Below, piece after piece: positions 24,700-32,910 of a stretch of DNA of 64,000 nucleotides. The position numbers and the translations under genes are program-made. The first letter of the stretch is position 1, and each line of letters opens with the position of its first letter. The stretch covers positions 214,315 to 278,314 of the forward strand of contig CAWDBL010000013.1 of NCBI GenBank assembly GCA_963800505.1, given 5' to 3'. The notes below the pieces were generated by a model. That model saw nothing but the letters and a program-made list of their open reading frames with translations. It was not told the origin of the DNA and did no database searches. The stretch comes from Fodinibacter sp963800505 (GTDB taxonomy: Bacteria > Actinomycetota > Actinomycetes > Actinomycetales > Dermatophilaceae).

Positions 24700-25967
24700 G
24701 TGCCGTCGCCTCGGGTGCGGGTGCGGCCGGCCCCGCCGGTCCGCCCGCCCCCGAGGACGCCCACCGCGCCCTGGCCGAGATCGTCCGGGCCGCCGGCCGG
24801 GACGTCCTCGCCACCCTCGCCCGCTGGACGGGCAACCTCGCGCTCGCCGAGGATGCCGTGCAGGACGCCAGCCTGCGCGCGCTGCAGACCTGGCCGCGCG
24901 ACGGCATCCCCGACAACCCGGTCGCGTGGCTGCGCACCACCGCACGGCGCTGCGCCGTCGACCAGATCCGCCGGGAGGCGGCCCGCGCCCCCAAGGAGGC
25001 GCTCGCGTCCGGGCCGGATGCCGACGTGGTGCTCTTCGCGCAGGACCCTGAGCCCGAGGTGGTCGAGGACGACCTGCTCCGGCTGGTCTTCACCTGCTGC
25101 CACCCCAGCCTCGCCCCCGAGACCCGCGTCGCCCTGGCCCTGCGCACCTTGTGCGGGCTGGGCACCGAGGAGGTGGCGCGAGCGCTCCTCGTCTCCGAGC
25201 CGACGATGGCCAAGCGCCTCACCCGCGCCCGGCAGAAGATCCGGCTGGCCGGCATCCCCTACAAGGTGCCGTCGGCCGACGACCTCCCCGAGCGCTGGGA
25301 CACCGTGCTCGCCACCACCTACCTGATGTTCAACGAGGGGTATGCCGCCACGGCCGGCCCCGAGCTCACCCGCCCCGCACTGGTGGCCGAGGCGATGCGC
25401 CTCACTCGGCTGCTGCACCGCCTGCGCCCCAACGACCCGGGCGCCACCGGGCTGCTCGCGCTCATCCTGCTGCAGGACTCGCGCCGGGAGGCCCGCACGG
25501 ATGCCGCGGGGGCGGCGGTGCTGCTTGCCGACCAGGACCGCGCTCTCTGGGACCGCGGCGCCATCGCCGAGGCGGTGCCCATGGTGGGCGAGGGCCTGCG
25601 CCTGTCGCCTGCGCACCCCGACCCCTACGTCGTGCAGGCCGCGATCGCCGCCTGTCACGCGCTCGCCCCGTCGTGGGAGGAGACCGACTGGGCGGCCATC
25701 GAGTCCTGGTACGAGGTGCTGCTGCGCATCGACGACGGGCCGGTCGTGCGGCTCAACCATGCCGTCGCCGTGGCCGAGGCACGCGGGCCGCAGGAGGGCC
25801 TCGCGCTCGTCGACGCGATCGACGGGCTGCGCGAGTACCCGCTCTGGCACGCGACCCGGGCCGCCCTGCTGCGCCGGCTCGACCGGCCGGGCGAGGCCGC
25901 CGCCGCCGACGACAAGGCCCGCCGCCTGCCGCTCAACGCGGTGCAGCGCGACCTGCTCGACCGCTGA
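24696..25967 (+). CDS. ECF42-type RNA polymerase sigma factor with DUF6596 C-terminal extension
   Basis: 423 residues. Region 2 (LAEIVRAAGRDVLATLARWT, then LAEDAVQDASLRALQTWP) is followed by region 4 (RTLCGLGTEEVARALLVSEP with the recognition helix MAKRLTRARQKIR). The remaining 220 residues form the TPR-like DUF6596 extension, with ATTYLMFNEGYAATAGPE as the diagnostic start and RLLHRLRPNDPGATGLLALI inside. This group (ECF42) lacks anti-sigma factors, and the C-terminal extension is needed for activity. Coupled to the upstream YCII gene by a 4-base overlap. GTG start at 24696. Confidence 0.92.
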   Translation: MSAVASGAGAAGPAGPPAPEDAHRALAEIVRAAGRDVLATLARWTGNLALAEDAVQDASLRALQTWPRDGIPDNPVAWLRTTARRCAVDQIRREAARAPKEALASGPDADVVLFAQDPEPEVVEDDLLRLVFTCCHPSLAPETRVALALRTLCGLGTEEVARALLVSEPTMAKRLTRARQKIRLAGIPYKVPSADDLPERWDTVLATTYLMFNEGYAATAGPELTRPALVAEAMRLTRLLHRLRPNDPGATGLLALILLQDSRREARTDAAGAAVLLADQDRALWDRGAIAEAVPMVGEGLRLSPAHPDPYVVQAAIAACHALAPSWEETDWAAIESWYEVLLRIDDGPVVRLNHAVAVAEARGPQEGLALVDAIDGLREYPLWHATRAALLRRLDRPGEAAAADDKARRLPLNAVQRDLLDR

Positions 25968-26132
25968 CGCGGCGCCGGTCGGCACTGAGACGTCGTTGTG
26001 CCGCACGATAACCCTCTGTTGGAATACGTATAAGCAGGCGACGGTTGGCACCGTCGTCGGCACTCCCGAGCCGGATGCCGTGTGCCCACCCCAGGGTGCG
26101 CAGCCGGCCCCGTTCCAACGAAAGGCCCCACG

Positions 26133-27062
26133 ATGCCCATCCTCGACGACGTGACCCAGGCCGTCGGCAACACCCCGCTCGTCCGGCTCAACCGGATCAT
26201 CGAGGGGGACGCGATCGTTGCCGCCAAGCTGGAGTTCTACAACCCCGCCAGCTCGGTGAAGGACCGCATCGGCGTCGCCATCATCGACGCGGCGGAGGCA
26301 TCGGGTGACCTCACGGCCGGCGGCACCATCGTCGAGGCCACGTCGGGCAACACCGGCATCGCGCTGGCGATGGTCGGCGCGGCCCGCGGCTACAAGGTCG
26401 TGCTGGCGATGCCCGAGTCGATGAGCAAGGAGCGCCGCGCCCTGCTGCGTGCCTACGGCGCCGAGCTCATCCTCACCGACCCCTCCACCGGCATGAAGGG
26501 CGCGGTCGCCAAGGCCGAGGAGATCGTCGCCGAGCGAGAGGGGGCCGTGCTGGCCCGCCAGTTCGCCAACGTCGCCAACCCCGAGATCCACCGCAAGACC
26601 ACCGCGGAGGAGATCTGGAAGGACACCGACGGCCAGGTCGACATCGTCGTGGCCGGCATCGGAACCGGCGGCACCATCACCGGCGTCGGCCAGGTGCTCA
26701 AGTCGCGCAAGCCCGGCGTGCAGATCGTGGCGGTCGAGCCCGAGGAGTCCCCCATCCTCAACGGCGGCGCCCCCGGCCCGCACAAGATCCAGGGCATCGG
26801 CGCCAACTTCGTGCCCGAGATCCTCGACACCACCGTCTACGACGAGGTCATCGACGTCAACGCCGAGACCTCGGTGAAGTGGGCTCGCCGCGCCGCCACC
26901 GAGGAGGGCCTGCTCGTGGGCATCTCGTCCGGTGCCGCGCTGGCCGCCGCCAACCAGGTCGCCTCCCGCCCCGAGAACGCCGGCAAGACCATCGTCGTCA
27001 TCATCCCGAGCTTCGGCGAGCGCTACCTGTCGACCATCCTGTTCGAGGGTCTCGTCGACTGA
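26133..27062 (+). CDS. cysK: Cysteine synthase A (O-acetylserine sulfhydrylase)
   Basis: 309 residues, PLP fold type II. PLP-binding Lys in NPASSVKDRIGVA, substrate loop EATSGNTGIALAM, PLP phosphate loop GIGTGGTITG and C-terminal LVGISSGAALAA. Converts O-acetylserine plus sulfide to cysteine. Start at ATG 26133 with AAAGG upstream; the family start is MPILDDVTQAVGNTPLVRL. cysE begins one base after its stop, so they form an operon and probably the cysteine synthase complex. 165 bases upstream contain AATACGTAT in an otherwise GC-rich region, the likely promoter, but no riboswitch that I can see. Confidence 0.96.
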   Translation: MPILDDVTQAVGNTPLVRLNRIIEGDAIVAAKLEFYNPASSVKDRIGVAIIDAAEASGDLTAGGTIVEATSGNTGIALAMVGAARGYKVVLAMPESMSKERRALLRAYGAELILTDPSTGMKGAVAKAEEIVAEREGAVLARQFANVANPEIHRKTTAEEIWKDTDGQVDIVVAGIGTGGTITGVGQVLKSRKPGVQIVAVEPEESPILNGGAPGPHKIQGIGANFVPEILDTTVYDEVIDVNAETSVKWARRAATEEGLLVGISSGAALAAANQVASRPENAGKTIVVIIPSFGERYLSTILFEGLVD

Positions 27063-27063
27063 C

Positions 27064-27657
27064 ATGTCCTTCATCCGTGCCGCCCGGGCGAGCATCCGCG
27101 AGGATCTCGACGCCGCCATGCGGCGTGACCCTGCCGCCGAGACCCGGCTCGACGTAGCCGTGAACTCGCCCGGGCTGCACGCGATCTGGGCCTACCGAGG
27201 CCTGCACCGGTTGTGGCAGAGGCCGGGTGGTCGCCCTGCGGCCCGCGCCCTGTCGACCATCGTGCGGTCGGTGACCGGGGTCGAGATCCACCCCGGGGCG
27301 CAGATCGGCCGGCGCTTCTTCATCGACCACGGGATGGGAGTCGTCATCGGCGCCACCACCGTGGTCGGCGACGACGTCATGCTCTACCACGGCGTCACGC
27401 TGGGCGGTCGGTCGCTCGCCCGCGGCACCAAGCGGCATCCGACCGTCGGCGACCGGGTCACCATCGGCGCCGGCGCCCGCGTGCTCGGCAACATCGACAT
27501 CGGCGACGACGTGCAGATCGGCGCCAACTCCGTTGTGGTGAAGCCAGTTCCGACGGGTGCGGTCGCGACCGGCATCCCGGCCCGGGTCCGCTTCCCCGAC
27601 TCGCCGACCGAGGACCCCTACGACGCGCTCTTCGCCGAACCCGCCCTCTTCATCTGA
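27064..27657 (+). CDS. cysE: Serine O-acetyltransferase (short EpsC-type CysE)
   Basis: 197 residues. Short N-terminal helical region and a left-handed beta-helix of hexapeptide repeats: VEIHPGAQIGRRFFIDHGMG (with the catalytic Asp-His), VIGATTVVGDDVMLYHGVTLG and IGAGARVLGNIDIGDDVQIG. Transfers acetyl from acetyl-CoA to serine, making the CysK substrate. The C-terminus ends in an Ile (ALFI*), as expected for the tail that inserts into CysK's active site. Starts 1 base after cysK. Its last 8 bases overlap the 3' end of the convergent CHAT gene. Confidence 0.95.
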   Translation: MSFIRAARASIREDLDAAMRRDPAAETRLDVAVNSPGLHAIWAYRGLHRLWQRPGGRPAARALSTIVRSVTGVEIHPGAQIGRRFFIDHGMGVVIGATTVVGDDVMLYHGVTLGGRSLARGTKRHPTVGDRVTIGAGARVLGNIDIGDDVQIGANSVVVKPVPTGAVATGIPARVRFPDSPTEDPYDALFAEPALFI

Positions 27658-30208
27658 GCGCCGGCTCGCCGCTCGTGGCGCTCCAGTCGGAGCCGTAGAG
27701 GCAGAACACGCCGGCCGCGGGCTGGTCACGCACCACGCCGGCCCAGGCCTCGGCGGCGTCGGCCCCTGTCGAGAGCACCCGGTGGTAGGCCACCATCGCG
27801 TCAGCCGCCACGTGGTCGGCGACCGGTGAGACCGCGGCCAGCACACTCGTCGCCCCGAGCGCCATGAGCGCGATCGCCAGCCCGAGGGGCTCGTCGCCGG
27901 GGCGCGTCGAGAACTGGCCCACGTCGCAGGCCGCCAGCGAAACGTGTTCTGCCGCAATCGGTCGGGGGAACTCGTGCGCGAACACCGGTCCGTCGGACAT
28001 CTGCACCGAGGAGAACAGCGGGCTCTGGGCCTCGTGCACTCCGTGCGCCGCAAGGTGGACCACTCGTGCCCGGCCCAGGGCACTGACCACCTCGTCGCTG
28101 GCCGCCGGCCGGTCGTCGGTGTCCACCGGGTCGGTGGACCAGAACGCACGCACCGCCCGGATCTCCGGCCCGGTGCGCGCCAGGCCCGGGCCGTACAGGG
28201 CGGCGACCGGGGAGGACCAGTCGGCAGCGGTGCTACGGGAGGGTCCGCGGACCCAGCGGGTCAAGGACGGGGCGACGGTGACCGGGCGGCCCAGCAGGCT
28301 GGGCAGCAGACTCCACGGCACAGCGGCCAGGGTGCTCGACGGGATGACGACAACGCGGCGGTCGGCGGAGCGGCCGAGCACAGGCCCCGCGGGGTTGAGT
28401 GCGGTGTCGACGGCGCGCAGGGATGCCGCGCTCGCCCGGTGCAGGGCCACCTCCATCGGCGACCCGGCCGCGACCATCGCTCGAGCGCGCAGGTCACGTC
28501 GCAGCCGGGAGAGTTGTTCGCGCACCTCTGACACCGTGCCGGTGCGCGAGACCTCGAGGGTGCCGTCGTCGAGCACGATGGTCCACAGCTCGTCGCCGGT
28601 CTCGAAGAACTCCACGACGGTGGCGTCCCGGTCGGCCGTCGTCGCCCGTGCCTCGTCGGCGTCGACGGGCCGCAGGGCGCCTGCCGACGTGCCACCGACC
28701 GTGAGGGTCCACTCGCGCTGGGCCACGTGGTCCTCGAGCCGGCCGATCTCCTCGACGAGGTCGGTACTGGCAGGTCCTTCGCGCTCCGCCGCGACGCGCC
28801 GCAGCCGCCGGAGTACCCGGGTCATCGCCGTGAGCTCGGGGTCGGTCGAGGTGGTCACCGGGTTGATCCGGTGCGAGATGGCGCGCCACCGCTCGATGCT
28901 GGTGAGGATGCCGTCGGCGTCCTCGCTCTCCAGGGCTCGCTCGACGTCGAAGGCGGCGAGCCGCCGTCCGTGCAGGGCCAGGGCGGCGCGCATGTCCAGG
29001 CTCGAGGACTGGAACTGGTGCGCCGCGAGGAGCCGGTTGCCGGTGGTGATCCGGCGCTCGGCCTCCACGTGCCGGCCCCGGGCGTGGTCGAGCCGAGCCC
29101 GGACAAGCGTCTCGTGGAGGCGTGCCGCGAGCGAGTCGCGGTTGGTGCGCTCGAGCGTGGACAGCCGGAGCTCGGCGCCGTCGACATCGCCCGAGAGCAG
29201 CCGTGCCTCCGCCTCGAGGCGCACTGCGGCCCGGCGGGATGCCGGTCGTATCCCCGGTCGGCCGCTCTGGTGGGAGAGCATGGCCACGACCGCGGGCACG
29301 TCGTGGCCGGCGGCGACGTCGATGGTGGCGCGGATCAGGTCGGCCTCAACGACGAGCTCGTCCGCCTGCCTGGTGCGGTAGGCCGCGGTGGCCGCGCGGA
29401 CGTGCTGTCGGGCACCGTCGAGATCGTCGACGAGCAGGTCGCAGCGGGCCAGTCGCAGGCCGATCTCGCCCTCCTCGAGGCGGTGCCCGTCGTCCTTGGC
29501 GGAGACCAGCGCCTCGCCGAGGGCGGAGCGGGCGCTGTCGACGAGACCCGCCTCGAGCAGCACCTCGGCGTAGTCGAGCCTTGCCCGGTCGCGGGACACG
29601 GCAGCGTCCATCGCGTCGGCCTGACGCATCAGCACCAGGGCCCGGGGCAGGTCACCGTCGACGAAGGCGACGACGGCCTGGTTGTGGCGCGCCTTGAACT
29701 CCTGGTCCACCAGGTGGTGTGCGACGGCGATGTCGCGGGCCCGCTCGAACTCGGCGGCTGCCTGTGCGGTGTCGCCCAGGCCGAGGTGGCACTGCCCGAG
29801 GTTGAGGTGCATGGCCCACCGCTGTGCTGGGTCGAGCGCCTCCTCGCCGCTCCCCACCTGTTCCAGGGCGGTCAGGCAGGCGTGCCAGTCGCCCACGCGG
29901 CCGTGCAGGGTGCCCTCCTGGATGTACGTGAGGGCCACCAGCAGGGGGTCGCCGATCTCCTCGGCCCGTGTCCGGGCCCCGCCCAGCATCGCGAGCGCCG
30001 AGTCCAGGCCGCTCAGCTCCAGCTCGGACCAGGACCGGGTGATGAGCACCCGAGTCCCCATCCATGCCGCCGCTGGGTCGTCGGAGGTGGCAAGGCCCGA
30101 GATGGCAATGTCGAGCAGCTCCGCGGCCTCGTCGAACCGGCCCACCTCGTTCGCGCGGCGGGCGGAGCCCAGCAGCTCCTCCGCCCGCTGGAGCGGGTCC
30201 GGCTCGAT
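27650..30208 (-). CDS. TPR-CHAT protease, copy A
   Basis: About 852 residues. Residues 1-560 are TPR-like helical repeats (first pair from LQRAEELLGSARRANEVGRF onward). The C-terminal 270 residues are a CHAT caspase-like protease domain. The catalytic His lies in VVHLAAHGVHEAQSPLF and Cys in VSLAACDVGQF, followed by GDEPLGLAIALMALGATSV, so the dyad is intact. No signal peptide; cytosolic. Last gene of operon A. The only conventional in-frame start is GTG 30145, but it would cut the first TPR helix and lacks a good ribosome site. TGAGGAG overlapping the upstream stop is spaced for an in-frame ATC at 30208, and copy B has the same arrangement, so 30208 is given. Substrate unknown; candidates are the small third-gene protein or the sigma factor. 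The 3' end overlaps cysE by 8 bases. Confidence 0.85.
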   Translation of the reverse strand: MEPDPLQRAEELLGSARRANEVGRFDEAAELLDIAISGLATSDDPAAAWMGTRVLITRSWSELELSGLDSALAMLGGARTRAEEIGDPLLVALTYIQEGTLHGRVGDWHACLTALEQVGSGEEALDPAQRWAMHLNLGQCHLGLGDTAQAAAEFERARDIAVAHHLVDQEFKARHNQAVVAFVDGDLPRALVLMRQADAMDAAVSRDRARLDYAEVLLEAGLVDSARSALGEALVSAKDDGHRLEEGEIGLRLARCDLLVDDLDGARQHVRAATAAYRTRQADELVVEADLIRATIDVAAGHDVPAVVAMLSHQSGRPGIRPASRRAAVRLEAEARLLSGDVDGAELRLSTLERTNRDSLAARLHETLVRARLDHARGRHVEAERRITTGNRLLAAHQFQSSSLDMRAALALHGRRLAAFDVERALESEDADGILTSIERWRAISHRINPVTTSTDPELTAMTRVLRRLRRVAAEREGPASTDLVEEIGRLEDHVAQREWTLTVGGTSAGALRPVDADEARATTADRDATVVEFFETGDELWTIVLDDGTLEVSRTGTVSEVREQLSRLRRDLRARAMVAAGSPMEVALHRASAASLRAVDTALNPAGPVLGRSADRRVVVIPSSTLAAVPWSLLPSLLGRPVTVAPSLTRWVRGPSRSTAADWSSPVAALYGPGLARTGPEIRAVRAFWSTDPVDTDDRPAASDEVVSALGRARVVHLAAHGVHEAQSPLFSSVQMSDGPVFAHEFPRPIAAEHVSLAACDVGQFSTRPGDEPLGLAIALMALGATSVLAAVSPVADHVAADAMVAYHRVLSTGADAAEAWAGVVRDQPAAGVFCLYGSDWSATSGEPALR

Positions 30209-30218
30209 GGAGGTCTCC

Positions 30219-30719
30219 TCAGAGCTCGATGGCCGGTGTGATGATCGGCGGCGTCGCGGCGTCGTCCTCGCGGCGAAGCACGAAGTTCACCAAGCCGCGT
30301 TCCACGCCGATGAAGGTGAAGCGTCCCTCCGCGTCGACCGTGGTGGTCCGCGTGCGTCCTCGCTCGCGCAGCTCGACCTCGACATCGCTCTCGCTGACCC
30401 AGCCGACGATGTCGGCCTTGGTCGTGGCACCGTGCTCGATGCTGACCATGACGCTGAGGCCCTCGCTCGCGAACGTCACGGTGTTGGCACGGTCGTAGAC
30501 CGTGCCGCGCACCGTCTCGAGCGTCGCGCTCGACACGATCTCGGCGACCTCGGCCTCCAGGGCGGCGACCGTCATAGTGAACTTGATCCGGTCGACGAGG
30601 TCGCCGGGCACCGGGTCCAGGTCCTCGTGGATGTGGCGCAGGGAGTCGAGGAGATGAAGGTCCAGGGCATCGATGGGCTGGGCGGCGAGGGTCACCTCGG
30701 GCTCGGGTGCGGTGTTCAT
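30219..30719 (-). CDS. Uncharacterised third-gene protein, copy A
   Basis: 166 residues, no database family recognised by me. N-terminal helical part (LDLHLLDSLRHIHEDLDPVP, then LVDRIKFTMTVAALEAEVAE). A beta-sandwich-like region follows, with VTFASEGLSVMVSI, GWVSESDVEVEL, TVDAEGRFTFIGV and RGLVNFVLR; the last resembles carboxypeptidase-regulatory or Ig-like strands. Copy B (35889-36377) keeps the same skeleton. ATG 30719 overlaps the sigma stop as ATGA, and its stop TGAGGAG provides the ribosome site for the CHAT gene. Position between an ECF sigma factor and a protease suggests an anti-sigma or adaptor that the protease might cut; this is inference. Confidence 0.75.
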   Translation of the reverse strand: MNTAPEPEVTLAAQPIDALDLHLLDSLRHIHEDLDPVPGDLVDRIKFTMTVAALEAEVAEIVSSATLETVRGTVYDRANTVTFASEGLSVMVSIEHGATTKADIVGWVSESDVEVELRERGRTRTTTVDAEGRFTFIGVERGLVNFVLRREDDAATPPIITPAIEL

Positions 30720-31312
30720 GACGGCATCTCCCATCGGGGGTCGGCGACAAGTGCAAGGCGGAGCTTGGCCAGGCAGCGGCCCCGGGTGGGACCGATGCTG
30801 CCGACCGGCATGCCCAGGGCCTGGGCCACGCGGGCGTAGTCGGGTCTGTCGGCGAACGCGATCGCCCGCAGGAGGGTCTTGCAGCGCGCTGGGAGGGTGG
30901 CGAAGTGCTCCCAGACCAGCCTGTCGTCAGCGCCCGTGAGGACGGTGAGCTCGGGTGAGGGCGCCGTGGCATCGGTCTCGACGTCAGCGACGTCTGCGTG
31001 GGTCGCGGGCTCCTCGCGGCGACCCCGGGCGCCGGTCGACCAGGCGTCGCGCTTGGTGGTGGTGATGAGCCACTTGAGCACCGACTGGGGGTCGGCGATC
31101 GATGGGGCGTGCTCGACGAGCTTGAGCCACGTGTTCTGCACGACGTCCTCAGCGGCCTGGTGTGCCAGTCCTTGCTGGCGAGCGACCGCCCAGAGCAGCG
31201 GCGTCACCTCGTCGACGAGCGTGTCCATCCCGGCGGCCTGGCCGTCGCGGTAGCTGCGGAAGGCGTTGGCCGCACGGGTTGCGAGGCTGTCGGCGCCGGC
31301 ATCGGTGTGCAT
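30716..31312 (-). CDS. ECF-type RNA polymerase sigma factor, copy A
   Basis: 198 residues, two sigma domains. Region 2: MDTLVDEVTPLLWAVARQQG, then AAEDVVQNTWLKLVEH (the DxVQxxWLKL core-binding motif). Region 4: LLRAIAFADRPDYARVAQAL with recognition helix MPVGSIGPTRGRCLAKLR. No TM anti-sigma partner is adjacent; instead the cassette encodes proteases and a small protein. The ATG at 31312 overlaps the subtilase stop by one base (TGATG); a GTG at 31315 is an alternative. Probably drives its own operon or unknown targets; no consensus promoter could be fixed. Confidence 0.88.
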   Translation of the reverse strand: MHTDAGADSLATRAANAFRSYRDGQAAGMDTLVDEVTPLLWAVARQQGLAHQAAEDVVQNTWLKLVEHAPSIADPQSVLKWLITTTKRDAWSTGARGRREEPATHADVADVETDATAPSPELTVLTGADDRLVWEHFATLPARCKTLLRAIAFADRPDYARVAQALGMPVGSIGPTRGRCLAKLRLALVADPRWEMPS

Positions 31313-32910
31313 CACGGGTGCTCACCGACGACTTCGCGCACGGCCGCCGTGACGCGCTTGACCCGATCGGCGTGGTCCTTCGCGACCTTCGATCGGGCGA
31401 GGGCGGCGCCCACCTTGCCGACGCAGCAGGGGCACGAGAAGGACGTGCCGCTCCAGACGCCGAAACCGGTGCCGTAGCCGTCGGGGTCGGGGGTTCCACG
31501 GGCCGGGTCGCCAGGAACCGCACCGACGGCGACGTCACCACGCAGTGAACCCTGCAGGGTGACCGGCATGGTGCTCACGACGGCGACGCCGGGCTGGTAG
31601 GTCGACACCCAGCTGCCGGTGTTGGAGAACACGGCCACCGAGCCGTCGACCGGGTTGGTGGCCCCGACGCTGGTGATGGGCACGCTGCCGTGGGTCTGGT
31701 GCTCGGCCAGGGCGGCGGGCCAGAAGGGCTCGGTGGTGCCGCCGTTGCCCGCGGCCGCGATGACGGCGATGCCGTCGCCGGCGAGAGCCGACAGCACGTG
31801 GAACAGCGCGCCCTCGTCGACGACGGTGTGCGGGCGCTCGTGGTAGTAGCCCATGGACAGGTTGATGACGTCGATCGGCGCCCCCTCGACCTTCCCGTCG
31901 AGCGCCGCCCAGTGGTAGATCGCCAGGGCGTTGAGTGCCCTGACCACATCGGCCTCGTCGGCCGCGCCGTCGCCGTACATGACCGGGACGATGACGAGTC
32001 GGGCGTCGGGGCAGTGCTGCCGCACGACGCCTGCGACGAACGTTCCGTGGCCGGCCAGAGGGTCGAGGGCCCCGTTGACGCGGTCGATCGTGACGCCCCT
32101 GCCCTCGGGGTCCTCGTCGGGGCCGAAGCGCTTGCCGATGTCGACACTGTTCACCCTCGGGTCGCGGTCGACGAGCGGTGCACCGACGGGGAACCACGGG
32201 TGCTCGCCGAGGCCGGTGTCGAGGATGGCGATGACGGGCGAGCTGGCGCCCGTGCCCGTGGGGGCCGGCAGGTTCAGCACCACCGGGCCACGACCTTGGG
32301 CGCAGCCCGGGATGCCGACCCCGCCCATGTAGCCCACGCCGCCCATGTAGCCCACGCCGCCCATGTAGCCCACGCCGCCCATGTAGCCCACGCCGCCCAT
32401 GTAGCCCACGCCGCCCATGTAGCCGGTGGACATGAGCACGTGGTTCAGCCCCCATGTGGTGACCTCGTCGCCGAACTGCACCCGCGCCCGCTGAAGGACC
32501 GACCAGGCTTCGAGCGGGGGGCCGACCCGGTTCGGGTCCGGCGTGAGCTCGGCGACCGAGTGCGTGACCGCGCCCAGACGATCGGCGTACCCGAGCTCCT
32601 CCGCGAGCGCGGCCAGGTCGTTGTCACGGACCTCGACGGTGAACTCCATCTCGCGCCCGAGCTCGCGCAGGATGGCCAGCGGACGTTCGAGCTGCGGGCC
32701 GGTCAGGCCGGGTACGAAGAGCTGCTGCGGTAGGTAGGCCACGGGGCGGGGAGCGGGCTCGTCACCGATGCGTTCCGCGGTGGCGGGGTCGAGGAAGACG
32801 GCGCGGAAGCGGCGCATCGCGCTCGCCGGCACTGCAAAAGCGGGCGGGACGTCGTCGCGAGGCCGATCGCCTCGACCGTCGGACTCGTTCTCAGGGGTGT
32901 TCTCAGTCAT
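31312..32910 (-). CDS. Cytosolic S8 (subtilisin-like) serine peptidase with GYMGGV repeats, copy A
   Basis: 532 residues, no signal peptide (starts MTENTPENESDGRG), unusual for a subtilase. Residues 1-160 are an unrecognised N-terminal region. Residues about 163-198 contain six GYMGGV hexapeptides. The S8 domain follows with Asp in VIAILDTGLGEHPWF, His in LAGHGTFVAGVVRQ, oxyanion Asn in AAAGNGGTTEPFWPAA and Ser in GTSFSCPCCVGKV, so the catalytic triad is complete. First gene of operon A; GGGAGCAGCAG precedes the ATG. The intracellular location and linked sigma/CHAT genes suggest a regulated signalling protease rather than a nutritional one. Confidence 0.88.
   Translation of the reverse strand: MTENTPENESDGRGDRPRDDVPPAFAVPASAMRRFRAVFLDPATAERIGDEPAPRPVAYLPQQLFVPGLTGPQLERPLAILRELGREMEFTVEVRDNDLAALAEELGYADRLGAVTHSVAELTPDPNRVGPPLEAWSVLQRARVQFGDEVTTWGLNHVLMSTGYMGGVGYMGGVGYMGGVGYMGGVGYMGGVGYMGGVGIPGCAQGRGPVVLNLPAPTGTGASSPVIAILDTGLGEHPWFPVGAPLVDRDPRVNSVDIGKRFGPDEDPEGRGVTIDRVNGALDPLAGHGTFVAGVVRQHCPDARLVIVPVMYGDGAADEADVVRALNALAIYHWAALDGKVEGAPIDVINLSMGYYHERPHTVVDEGALFHVLSALAGDGIAVIAAAGNGGTTEPFWPAALAEHQTHGSVPITSVGATNPVDGSVAVFSNTGSWVSTYQPGVAVVSTMPVTLQGSLRGDVAVGAVPGDPARGTPDPDGYGTGFGVWSGTSFSCPCCVGKVGAALARSKVAKDHADRVKRVTAAVREVVGEHP
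32321..32428. repeat. Six 18-bp tandem repeats coding GYMGGV
   Basis: Unit CCGCCCATGTAGCCCACG starts at 32321, 32339, 32357, 32375, 32393 and 32411; the first five are identical and the last diverges after 14 bases. Near-perfect DNA identity implies recent copy-number change by slippage. Located between the N-terminal region and the protease domain of the subtilase. Confidence 0.95.

Noticed and set aside
25968..26132. Possible cysteine-related riboswitch or CymR-like site before cysK
   Set aside because: Only a short ATACGTAT palindrome is visible; no conserved RNA structure could be recognised.
24588..27119. 843-codon minus-strand frame opposite the ECF42 and cysK genes
   Set aside because: Shadow; composition typical of third-position GC bias on the opposite strand.
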